A stretch of DNA of 13,081 nucleotides from Saccoglossus kowalevskii. Its lineage: Eukaryota; Hemichordata; Enteropneusta; Harrimaniidae. The position numbers and the translations under genes are program-made. The notes under the pieces were generated by a model that was not told where the DNA came from, ran no database searches, and saw nothing but the letters and a program-made list of their open reading frames with translations. The number at the start of each line of letters is the position of its first letter. Positions within the stretch are counted from its first letter, which is position 1. Of the stretch, positions 1-9,173 are shown in pieces. The stretch spans positions 1 through 13,081 of the forward strand of contig NW_003138337.1 in assembly GCF_000003605.2 (NCBI RefSeq), read 5' to 3'.

Positions 1-877
1 ATCAGGCTGTCTATTGTCTAGAGCATTTATGTACCAAGTTTTATTCAAATGTGATGATCAATACTTGAGATATTAGTATTAATTAATTATGTTAATTAGG
101 TGATTAAGAAGCATAAATATTTACCAAAAACTAATATGGTGCATAGTCTTAGGTTCAATGAAATGTGATGGGTACTATTTAAAAGTTTCATTGAAATCCA
201 ATGAGTGGTTTTTAGACATCAGTGCAACAGCCATAGAACAGCAAAAAATTAACTAATTATGCAAATTAGGTAATTAATAGGCACAATTTTTTATCTCAAA
301 ATTAATCAGGTCTCTGCATAGTCCTAGAATATCTATGTCGCAAGTTTTATTGAAATGTTATGATTAGTACTTGAGATATCAGTGGAAAAGCTGAAAATTG
401 ATTAATCATTATGTAAATTAGGTAATTAATAATATTAACAGATTTTACCCAAAACTAATCAAATCTGTGCATTAGTTCAGAGCATCCATGTGCCAAGTTT
501 CATTGAAATCCAATGAGTGGTTCTTCAAAAATCAGTGGAAAAGGCATAGAACAGCTTAAAATCAGTTAATTATCATGCAAATTAGGTAATTAATATTCAT
601 AGATTTTTACCCAAAACTAATCAAATCTGTGCACTAGTTCAGAGCATCCATGTGCCAAATTTCATCAAAATCCAATGAGTGGTTCTTCAGATATCAGTGG
701 AACAGTCTTGGAACAGCTAAAAATCAGCTAATTATCATGCAAATTAGGTAATTAATATTCATAGATTTTTACCAAAACCTAATCAACTCTGCGCATTATC
801 CCAGAGCATCTATGTACCAAGTTTCATCAAAATTTGATTAGTGGTTCTTGAGATAACGGTGGAACAAAAAAAGTGAC
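1..877. repeat. Degenerate tandem array, unit about 160 bp
   Basis: A block of about 160 bp recurs five to six times. The core AATTAGG lies at 94, 264, 416, 580 and 742, giving spacings of 170, 152, 164 and 162. A second landmark, a variant of TGTGCCAAGTTTCAT, lies near 31, 335, 490, 652 and 814. Units also share an 'AATCAAATCTGTGCA' segment and a 'GAGTGGTTCTT' segment. The window opens inside a unit, so the array continues to the left. The copy around 145-215 is irregular, with the CAATGAAAT motif present twice. Units at 416-877 resemble each other more closely than those on the left. I infer a mobile-element-derived or satellite-like repeat; the family is not identified. Confidence 0.85.
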
Positions 878-911
878 ATACATACATACATACATACAGA
901 CATACAGACAG
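876..911. repeat. ACAT/ACAG tetranucleotide microsatellite
   Basis: Five to six ACAT repeats grade into ACAG-containing repeats and stop at GGGTAACTGC. The tract lies at the right end of the 160-bp array, in the place where many non-LTR retrotransposons and some SINE-like elements carry a short microsatellite tail. Array and tail therefore look like one compound element, which is inference. Confidence 0.85.
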
Positions 912-923
912 GGTAACTGCAAA

Positions 924-954
924 GACTCCCTTTTGTGCTTCGCACACGGGAGTC
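924..954. other. Strong hairpin closing the 160-bp array
   Basis: The arms GACTCCC (924-930) and GGGAGTC (948-954) pair perfectly. Inside them GTGC (935-938) pairs with GCAC (942-945) around a TTC triloop, leaving a TTTT/AC internal loop. The stem is rich in G and C within very A+T-rich surroundings. It follows the microsatellite by about 12 bases and probably belongs to the same element. It is not followed by a CTRR end, so a Helitron terminus is not supported. Confidence 0.75.
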
Positions 955-1190
955 AAAAAGTGCAAACAAATGTGGGTGAGAAAGTCTGGTGGTGAACAGG
1001 TTAATACAAATATATTATAGCGTATTTACCGATACTCTATTAGTAGTGCAGGCACTTACGTAAATTATAAAGGTATTTCTATGGTCAAAATAAATGATAT
1101 TTTAATAATTCTGTATAAAATAAATGTGATTATTGGTTTATACACGCTTCCATTAGAGATGGAAATATGGTAAATGTAATTTCAATATAA

Positions 1191-1270
1191 ATAGAAGCGC
1201 ACCTTTAATAGAAGCGCACCTTTGATAGAAGCGCACCTGTAATAGAAGTGCACCTTTAATAGAAGTGCAC
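1191..1270. repeat. 17-bp minisatellite, 4.7 copies
   Basis: Copies of ATAGAAGCGCACCTTTA start at 1191, 1208, 1225, 1242 and 1259, an exact 17-bp period. The first three contain GCGCAC and the last two GTGCAC, a single C-to-T change at a CpG. There is no room for unique spacers, so this is not a CRISPR array. Confidence 0.93.
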
Positions 1271-2746
1271 ACGAGGCAAAAAATTATACTGATTGTATAC
1301 TGCAAATCATCAAAATATTTATTTTTACTTTGGACTAATTTACATAATACGGATGTACTAATAATAAAACAACTGTAAATTGTCCTGGTGTTTATTTATC
1401 TACACAAATGTAATAGTAACACCATCGCATCATATTCGATATGGGAGTCATAGAGACGTACACAATGCGTGCAAAATTGTTTGTATGAAAAATACATTGA
1501 TTACGGTACATGAAATTCGAACATACGCTGCACAACGACCAATGCCCTTTAAGATTACCCAGTACAACATTATATACGCTCAACGTTAAACGAGAGACTA
1601 CGTTAAACGTTTGCAAATATGTGATATGCACTTTCAAACTGATACGTACTACAACGACAAGCAACAGGCTCATTTTGCCTGACATTAAAAATCACACTCG
1701 TTTTTTTTTTGGAATTCTGGAAACGTGTTATTTTAGAGGATAGTAAGTAACGAGTGATTTACATAGAACACATGACTGACCACACATTTGGAGGTTATAA
1801 CATTCATTAAACTGACACACATATAGCTGTTTAAATACCTTCCCAAAAAAAACATGAAACAGGATCAACACAATCTGCTGTTGCGAAAAAGTGATGTGTA
1901 CTCTATAGCTTACTCAACAGTACATGCCTCAATGTATGGAAAGCGAAGGCCGATTACACCAACGCATTACCTACGTGTACAATGTACATTGATACCAATA
2001 GACCATAAGTAATGTCTCGGTTGCATATTTTGTTTGAGTACATCAGAAATGTGCAGACTTGTTTGAAGTCTGACAGCTCATGCATCCAAAATGATGACAA
2101 CTTTTGGATTCAATTTATTTTAAATCAACATAAGTGTGATCGATAGATATTTGAAGCACTCATTTAATAACAAAGACAGCAACAAACTACATGTAGATTC
2201 TACGAAATACCCAGTTTTCCATTATACGCAACAGGACGTTCTCAACCATAATGAGCATGGTCAGTAAGCTCACTTCTAACATACAGAGGTTTAATATAAT
2301 TCGAAACTTCAATTCAAACTAGATTTATTTAGAATATTTTATTGAAATACTCGTATCCAGACTATACGACAGTAAAACATGTCTATATGTATGTGCCACG
2401 AAACTACAATAACATGACGGCCGCATGGAAATGTACATGAGGGGAAAAAAATACATATGGGTATACTGCATACCGTATGGTTGTTTCGGCAGTCAACAAA
2501 AATGCCGAATTCATAATATGGAAACGTACAAACAAAAACCATAAAGATTACCCACAATCCCCCTCAAAATGAGACTAACATGATTACCAAATATGAAGAA
2601 AACATGCACTGTGTTTACTCTTCTCAGCATATTGAAGAGACATAACAAAAGATAAGGGTAGGCAAGTACCAATGATAAGATATCCAGACATGGCGATATG
2701 CGATGATGATTCAATTTCCTGTGTGAGTTTAGAGTATGTGTTAATC
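1271..2746. other. Unassigned A+T-rich DNA, no gene seen
   Basis: Only short chance frames are present here. Small structures include a 10-bp direct repeat ACGTTAAACG at 1583-1592 and 1600-1609 (17-bp period), a T10 run near 1701, a perfect 12-bp palindrome CAATGTACATTG at 1980-1991, and TACATGTA at 2188-2195. No exon, RNA gene or mobile element was recognised. Confidence 0.6.
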
Positions 2747-2931
2747 TACTGTAAAGTAATTTATTTTCACTTGGAATTTATTTTCGCTAAAGGGAAAAAT
2801 CAGTCATAACAAAATTTGTTATTTACACTTTACTCAATATAAACAATCTACAACAACAGAATTTCACACGAAACAGCCAAATGTCTTTTCAGCGAAAACT
2901 AATTCCAACTAAAATAAAATATTTTACATTA
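2747..2931. mobile_element. MITE-like foldback element, copy 1
   Basis: The left arm 2747-2788 starts TACTGTAAAG and ends TTTTCGCT. The right arm 2891-2931 is its inverted complement at roughly 35 of 42 positions, starting AGCGAAAA and ending TTTTACATTA. The interior of about 100 bp has no coding potential. Short non-autonomous DNA elements with TACTGTAAA-type ends and 'ATTTTCGC' stretches are, from general knowledge, abundant in molluscs and other marine invertebrates. TTAAT occurs at 2741-2745, one base before the element, and again at 2929-2933 across its right end; this may or may not be a target duplication. A related copy lies at 8979-9173. Confidence 0.75.
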
Positions 2932-4087
2932 ATGTATCTATAACCAATAGTATTACAGACAGTAGATACTTAGAAAGATACAATTATGTAAGCTGAATTA
3001 AGCGCAGTAATCATCAGATTAAAAAAAGTAAAAAAAAACACATAGGCTTTGCAAATAAACAAGCAGACAAGCAAAACAGTTTGGAACATCAGTAACGAGT
3101 TTTTCCGCTGACTCCGGTACTATTTCTAAAAAAGTTTATCTGACTTGTGATTTTGTGATAATCTCGTAGTGAGAGTTGACATAATATTTAGATCATCATT
3201 TCATATCATAACAGTTGCATAACCTAAGTCCTTGATATTATGCATCTTTTTATTTATGTAAATGAATAAAGTAAAGAAATTCAATATAAGTCCATTTCTA
3301 GAATCAATAATAATCAATCATAAAGTATAAACTAAAAAAAAAAAAAAAAAAAAAATTACGAACATAATTAAAATAGCTGTATTTTGAGAAATAAAATATC
3401 TTCCTTAACATCATAGCAATACAATTGTTAACAACGATGCCGACAATAATGATAAGACAGACATGACAATCACTTTATCATTTGACCTTCTCATGATCAT
3501 AACAGGGAAGATAAACATTTCAAGTAGGAATCAAGTCAAAACTACTGTTACATGAAACTACTGAACTGACATATTGAATTAATAATCAAGTGTCTGTATT
3601 ATCAGTTGTTTTTGAAATTTTCAGATTATTATCATTCTCATTTCAGTGGACAATTAGTATTATAATTCAAATAGATGACTCAAAACAGGAACTCAAGCGT
3701 GATGTAGCACATCATTTGAATGCACGAGGCAAGACTCCTGACACCTGATGCATGAATTATCACTACACCAGCCACGTGTGGAAATCAACATACATACGTA
3801 CGTGCAATCCATGTGAGACGCTAAATTTATCAGGGATTTTTCAATAGATAACACTGACCGCTTTATACTCGGCCAATAGGTCAACAAGGCAGAAAGACGG
3901 TTCACGTAGAATAATTGATGTGTTGATGACGCATGATATGGACACTGATTGATTGACAACAGAATACAATGAACTCGTCAGTAGTGTCATCTCTTGATAA
4001 AACAACAATTGGTAATTGGACGATTACACTGGCATTTAACCAATAATCAAGACAGATGACTATTATGATGAAGACTACAACTAAAAT
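2932..4087. other. Unassigned A+T-rich DNA, no gene seen
   Basis: The stretch holds a long A tract (listed separately), an AATAAA at 3265-3270 about 64 bases before it, and no convincing exon. A minus-strand frame ending at 3693 has six cysteines in its last 40 residues but no gene context. CACGTG-containing and CpG-bearing bases near 3770-3850 are isolated. Confidence 0.55.
3334..3355 (+). repeat. A22 homopolymer tract
   Basis: Twenty-two uninterrupted A residues lie downstream of an AATAAA at 3265-3270. It could be the tail of an old retroposed RNA or simple slippage. No parent transcript or flanking target duplication was recognised. Confidence 0.9.
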
Positions 4088-4303
4088 ATGTCATTGTTTG
4101 GGGGGGTGCACGTAGCGTCGTTGTGGATGACGTTTATAGCGCATGTGATCATCACACTGACGGCAGTGTGTGTAAATATAACGGGTGTTGCGGATATTTA
4201 CACAAGTTGCAAACGATGCGAGGACACCGTGAGAGCATGTGAGCTTATTGTATGTTTATATACTTCTGTACACAAAATAAATGAATTAACGTATAAATCA
4301 TAA
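4088..4303 (+). CDS. Weak candidate small secreted or membrane peptide, 71 codons
   Basis: This frame opens at an ATG and closes at TAA 4301-4303. The protein is not recognised. The region from about 4088 to 4245 is visibly richer in G+C and in CpG than its surroundings, and many codons there end in G or C, which hints at coding sequence. Residues about 8-37 are hydrophobic, and a second in-frame ATG at residue 14 would give a more typical signal-peptide start (MTFIAHVIITLTAVCV). An N-x-T glycosylation sequon (NIT) follows, then cysteines in the pattern CKRC...C...C. AATAAA sequences lie at 4276-4281, inside the frame, and at 4307-4312, just after the stop, so a very short 3' end is possible. 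Against this, ORFs of this length occur by chance here, no promoter or splice partner was identified, and A+T content rises again past residue 55. It could be one exon of a larger gene that splices out near 4200-4240, or nothing. Confidence 0.22.
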   Translation: MSLFGGVHVASLWMTFIAHVIITLTAVCVNITGVADIYTSCKRCEDTVRACELIVCLYTSVHKINELTYKS

Positions 4304-6700
4304 ACGAATAAAAAATGAACTACATTTTACTTGAAGTACATATGTCATTTAAATGACAATCGCGAATTTAGCTTGTTGACAGATGACACTATTTTTTTGT
4401 TTCGTATACTAAAACCACACCTGTTAGATATACCGGTACATGAAAATTGATAAAACAGAGGTGTCGCTCAAGTCATATTTTCTTAAGCACTGTATTTACC
4501 CTATCAGATGCTTTGAAAAAGAAAGAGGTGTGTTGATGACCAAAAAATTAAAACAAATTAATGAATATAATTGCATTTTTAGGTATATTCACCCTTTTTA
4601 TAGCAAGACATTTTCACGTTTTTTCTTGACTTAGGCATAATATTCCTTCAACAGGAGAATGCAAAAAGTACTGAATTAATTAATTTTATGGGATCTGAAA
4701 AAGACACATCTACAATGTATGATGTCAAACAAGTGTTTCTTCAGAAAAAAAATATACGAAAAAAACATGTGCACTTTAAGTATAAATAGAGGTATTTCAC
4801 AAAAATCATAAAAACTTCCTGTCCATACTGAGCTTTGATACAACACTACGAGGTATTAACTATTGCTGCAACGATGAATTTCTCATTTTCAGGTAGTATA
4901 TATACAAGTAACCCATTCCTTTCAATTTTATATTTCTAAATTTCTTCATTGGCTGATGAAATGAAATCAGAACATTGTCACATGACAACATTATCCACTG
5001 TGTTTACAGCCTGGTTGGATTCAACTTCATGTTCGTCAGTTTCTCTCTTTATATTGTTTGTTTAGGATAGTTTTCCTGAACGATTAAATTTCTTGTACGC
5101 TTTCCTTTGTACAAAATTTTGTGTCAAATAAAAGATCAATCTGCGTAGATGGTGTAGTCCATTTCAGCGACTTGGTTTGTCTACAATACGCAAAACTGAT
5201 AACAATCAGGACATTGTTTATAAATTCCATAGGGAAGTTAGAAACCTATTACAGAAGTGTAAAAACATTTGAGAAAAACATTTTCATATGAAGTTATATT
5301 GCAGATATATTAAATGCTTACATTCTGTTCGTGGTTTTTTTCTTTTTTTTAGAACAACAATTGAACGTCATTCTATTGATCTAACAATGCCTGATATTTT
5401 AAATAGAAGGCCAGGAGACCCTACACTCTAATCACCACCCTTCGTCATGACCATGACGGCAACAATCACGCCAGGTAGGAAGAAAACAAAGTGTACATGT
5501 TGGAATAATTCCCTCAATACAATGGACTGAAATAAGATAAATATCAGTATGGTCTTTTCTCTCTTTACCTCAACATGCTGGCTCAGCAACAAGATAAGAT
5601 GGCTATTTCTAGAAAACAAACATAACCCCCCCTGTAAGGTCAAGATTACACTGCCAACTGGTATTGCATCATTCCAAGCAGGCACACAATAAAACCATTA
5701 AGTGTCAAAGTGTAAAGGTCAACGTGTAAACAAGCCAATACAGGCGTATTTTTAGGCCCCAAATTCAGTCAATCAAAAAATTCGTGTCAATCAGAAAGGG
5801 ACAGATAGAGCAATTTGAAATGAAATACCAGTGCAGAATAAAGGGGCAGTGCAAAGTAAACGCAATTCTTTCATTTAGGGGGAGGAGTTGGGAGGTTGAA
5901 GGTGATTTTCAATTTTACGTGCAAAAGTCAATGATTTTAATATTTGTTCCAATTTTTACGCACTTGCAAACTTTTGTTGAATGTTAAACGACGAGATTAC
6001 GATTGCTATGAACACATTTTAATTGTTCATGGTTACTAAGGACGTAGTTGAAAGGTTACCGTAGTGTACGAATATTCTACATAATACATGTATCAGGTTG
6101 TACATGTATACTGGTGTTGTAAGTAGGACAGCGGTCAAGTCAATAAATTCATAAAACACACTATCAGCCCATATACCGGTAATATTAACATGTTCACAAT
6201 AATGTAATTGATCATACCCATCAGTGAAATTAAAACCCAGTATTAAATAACTTACAATTAGACCAAATGATTACGAGTTTGGAGAATGATCCAACATATT
6301 TGCATATATAATTAAACGAAAATAATCATCATCATCTATATACAAGTATTAACAAAGAAATGTCAAACTGAAATATTCTATTCTATTAATAGTATGCAAG
6401 CAACCATGCAGCCCATGTGAACTCATAGGTCACTTCATAATGGTATACTGAATGCAGTAAACAACAGTGTATATCAGTAAATGTCGTCTCTAAATTTAAT
6501 CCAGCTGTCTATACAAATATATACAGCAATAAAGTGAAAACGAAACCAGTTCTGTATCATTGCATGATTTCTGATTATTTAACGCAATGTTAAAGCATTA
6601 TAATACAGACAATGATATACCGGTATATATAGATACCATCCATGCATACAACGTTACATACTGAACAATGGAGTAGTGGGAGGAGCAGTGAGAGAGCGTG
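4304..6700. other. Unassigned A+T-rich DNA, no gene seen
   Basis: No frame here shows a recognisable domain. TACCGGTA palindromes occur at 4431-4438, 6174-6181 and 6618-6625, the last inside a 14-bp palindrome (6615-6628). TACATGTA occurs at 6085-6092 and 6101-6108. Two AAGGTCAA-type nuclear-receptor half-site matches lie near 5636 and 5714, which is not more than chance would give. The minus-strand frame near 5428-5685 lacks an ATG start and is not credible. Confidence 0.5.
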
Positions 6701-8802
6701 AATCATGGAATATCACAAGTAACCATGTTCACTGCGTTTTCAGTATATATTCATAGAGCGGACCTTTTGAGGTATTTCATGAATGAACGGCCACAATACG
6801 AGACGAAACCACCACACAATAAGAATTCCTTACACACAGGGATTTGTATTGTGCATCGTAAAAGTGTTACACGGAAAAAGCTACCAAGTAAACCAATAGT
6901 AGCAGTATGTTTTTATATACGACTTATTGTCAGGTGATTGAGGGTATAGTCATACCATGCCGATAGATCTGATATCGAATAAGTCATAAAAATATGAAGC
7001 TGTGAATTTAATTTTACCACATGTGAACTTTGATCACTACGTCACTGATAAAGCGATAACTACTAGATTCAGTTTGTTCAAAGACATTCAAGACATTGTG
7101 TTTTTGAGAAAGGTAAAGAAAACAATGATTAAAGCTAGGGCAGATTTATATCTAGAGCAGAATAGTACCGATAGAACTTGCACTCTAACAATTAACATCA
7201 CTAAAATCCACGAGCAATTCTACTGCTTTGGTCAAGGGATTTTAAGAATGTAGTAACGGTTTCAAATTTGAATGTTTCAGTCCGATTTCATCGCAAGCAA
7301 TATAACTATTACAAAATCACTTGAAACCTGAAAATTTTATCACTCAAAATTTTTTTTGCACGTTTTTGATCAAAATCTGTATGGAACGAAAAATTATATC
7401 CATTTAAAAAAAAAAGAAATACGTTGAAGAACGTTGCACCGAAATGTTGGTAAGAAAAATAATGACATTCAAGAAGTTGTAATTTTGCCAACATTTCAGT
7501 AACTGATATGAAAAGTTCTTCGATTATGCAAATTTTCTCTCGCACTTGAAAATTTGTTTCTCGCAGCAATTAACACAATTTACAGTACACGCGAGAAATC
7601 AGTGATTTTAGGATTAAAAGATGTTAGACTTGAACTTGACAATGGCAATTACCATGATGCTCAACAAGTTTGCCTTTCATTTAAAAATAGGTGCCCTCTC
7701 TACCCTACAATTCATTTTTTTATGATGATTTCTTCAAAATTCATGATTAAAAAATCCTCCAAGGATATCCGAAATGAATGACGGGAAAAATCGGTGTCAA
7801 AAGTGATTGTACAAAGTAGTCGGTCACTTTGTTTGAAGAGGCCATGCTGGTAGAAGTCATGTAACATGTGGAGAAACAATCACCCTCTCCTTTTATGACT
7901 GCCTGCATCAATTTTACTTGTACATCGATAAAATATCGGTTTGTTATAAAATGTTATCTCCCTGTATTTTCAATAATTCTACACATATAACAATTGTCAT
8001 AATGGAGTTGCTGACACTTGTTACAAAAACTGAATTAAACTATTGTCATTTCTCAGATTAAATAAAAAACAAATAGGATTTAATATACACTGGGAAATAA
8101 CAGACAAGTCCATAATGCACACAGTACAAGCAAACATTCAGGATTGGGTTTCTGGTTGTTGTAGGGTAATACATGTTTATTCTTACAATGAAATTGTTGA
8201 CACATACATCAAGTATGGAACCAACCAAATTAAGGATGAGTATGGATTTTTTTTCCTTGAAACCCAAAATTCCATTTTTACTGTATTTTTCAGTAAGGAG
8301 CAAAAAAAAAAATAGAATTGAGTGTTTTTATAAGGTGTTAAAATCCAGCTAATTCAAGGAATATACATGTGTATATGTAATTTTCAGGACTAAGCATGGA
8401 AAGAGAGAGTGGGAACGGTTTTTATCAAACCATGGCCATTGCTGACTATTAGTACTCAAAGCCCACGCTTTTACAGTGAGGAAATCCATCAGCAAATCGT
8501 ACATACAGTATCGTATCATTGCAGCGTGCTGTGAAAGTAAATTATTCAGTAATAGCTGCGGCATGAAAAAGGTGAATTATCCTGAGCAGTTTATCTCATT
8601 TCTCAATCCTGTTGAATGCATTGTTACGCTTTCGCAGAAATGCAAAATGTGGATTTTAAATATTTTCCATCTAAAAGAATGTTGAATTATACATTTGTGC
8701 GGGTCCCGTCAGAATATAGACTTTAAAATGCATGTATTTTTTAAGACTATGGTCAGATCAAAAATATAATGTTTGGTAAATCCTATGTTAATTTTGCATC
8801 AA
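6701..8802. other. Unassigned DNA with several plus-strand open frames, none confirmed
   Basis: Open frames on the plus strand lie at about 7002-7253, 7554-7781, 8043-8315 and 8476-8685. All begin at non-ATG codons or run out of plausible acceptor sites, and none carries a recognised domain. The 7567-7690 segment has a good acceptor-like tract (TTTGTTTCTCGCAG) and a loose tetratricopeptide-like pattern, discussed in the findings. The number and length of these frames fit chance for such A+T-rich DNA, so I annotate no gene. Confidence 0.4.
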
Positions 8803-8845
8803 CTGGTACAAACCAGTAAAAGGAAAGCAGATTTTATAAAATCTG
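8803..8845. repeat. Two adjacent palindromes
   Basis: CTGGT (8803-8807) and ACCAG (8812-8816) pair around ACAA, extendable by one A-T pair to 8802-8817. Eleven bases later 8828-8845 is a perfect 18-bp palindrome, CAGATTTTATAAAATCTG. Function is unknown. The foldback element at 8979 starts about 130 bases downstream. Confidence 0.8.
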
Positions 8846-8978
8846 ACAAGCCGTTGAACAACCATACTTCTTACTGTTTCACTTGGCGTGTTCTTGCCTT
8901 CACATGTACGACTTGAAGCATCAAAGCCTTCGCAATGCTGTGTTAGCTATGGGTCCCATGCAACATAAGTAAAATACA

Positions 8979-9173
8979 TACTGTAAAATACTTTATTTTC
9001 GCTATTTTCGCTGTAGGGATGATCAAGTGAAAATAAAATCCTGCGAATATAACCTTTTCCCTATATTTCACATTCAACTTGTCAAAAATCAGTGAAAATA
9101 AATTCCATACAAAACATGCAAAAAGCCTTTTCAGTGAAAATTAATTCCAGCTAAAATAAAGTAATTTACAGTA
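8979..9173. mobile_element. MITE-like foldback element, copy 2
   Basis: The left end 8979-9012 begins TACTGTAAAATACTTTATTT and the right arm 9133-9173 ends TTTACAGTA, its inverted complement. Relative to copy 1 the left arm lacks about 8 bases corresponding to GGAATTTA. The two right arms match at about 35 of 41 positions, with C in copy 1 replaced by T in copy 2 at AGCGAAAA versus AGTGAAAA. An extra partial arm (AGTGAAAATAAATTCC) lies inside near 9091. The interior is non-coding and no transposase is present, so the element is non-autonomous. A clear target-site duplication was not found. Confidence 0.78.

Noticed and set aside
924-964. Helitron 3' end
   Set aside because: A hairpin is present, but no CTRR terminus follows it at the expected distance.
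1191-1270. CRISPR array
   Set aside because: Head-to-tail 17-bp copies with no unique spacers; the genome is eukaryotic.
3265-3355. Processed pseudogene ending in A22
   Set aside because: An AATAAA precedes the A tract, but no coding similarity or target duplication is visible upstream.
3693-3959. Cysteine-rich minus-strand peptide (six Cys in the last 40 residues)
   Set aside because: The frame opens at TTG, has no clear signal peptide, and its cysteine spacing (3-8-4-2-3) matches no family I recognise; chance frame length.
7002-7253. 83-codon plus-strand frame with a donor-like AAAGGTAAAG near 7110
   Set aside because: There is no ATG start, no matching acceptor in phase and no recognised domain.
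8043-8315. 90-codon plus-strand frame
   Set aside because: It has a non-ATG start and an ordinary length for chance at this composition. A minus-strand frame of similar length covers the same bases, and no domain is recognised.
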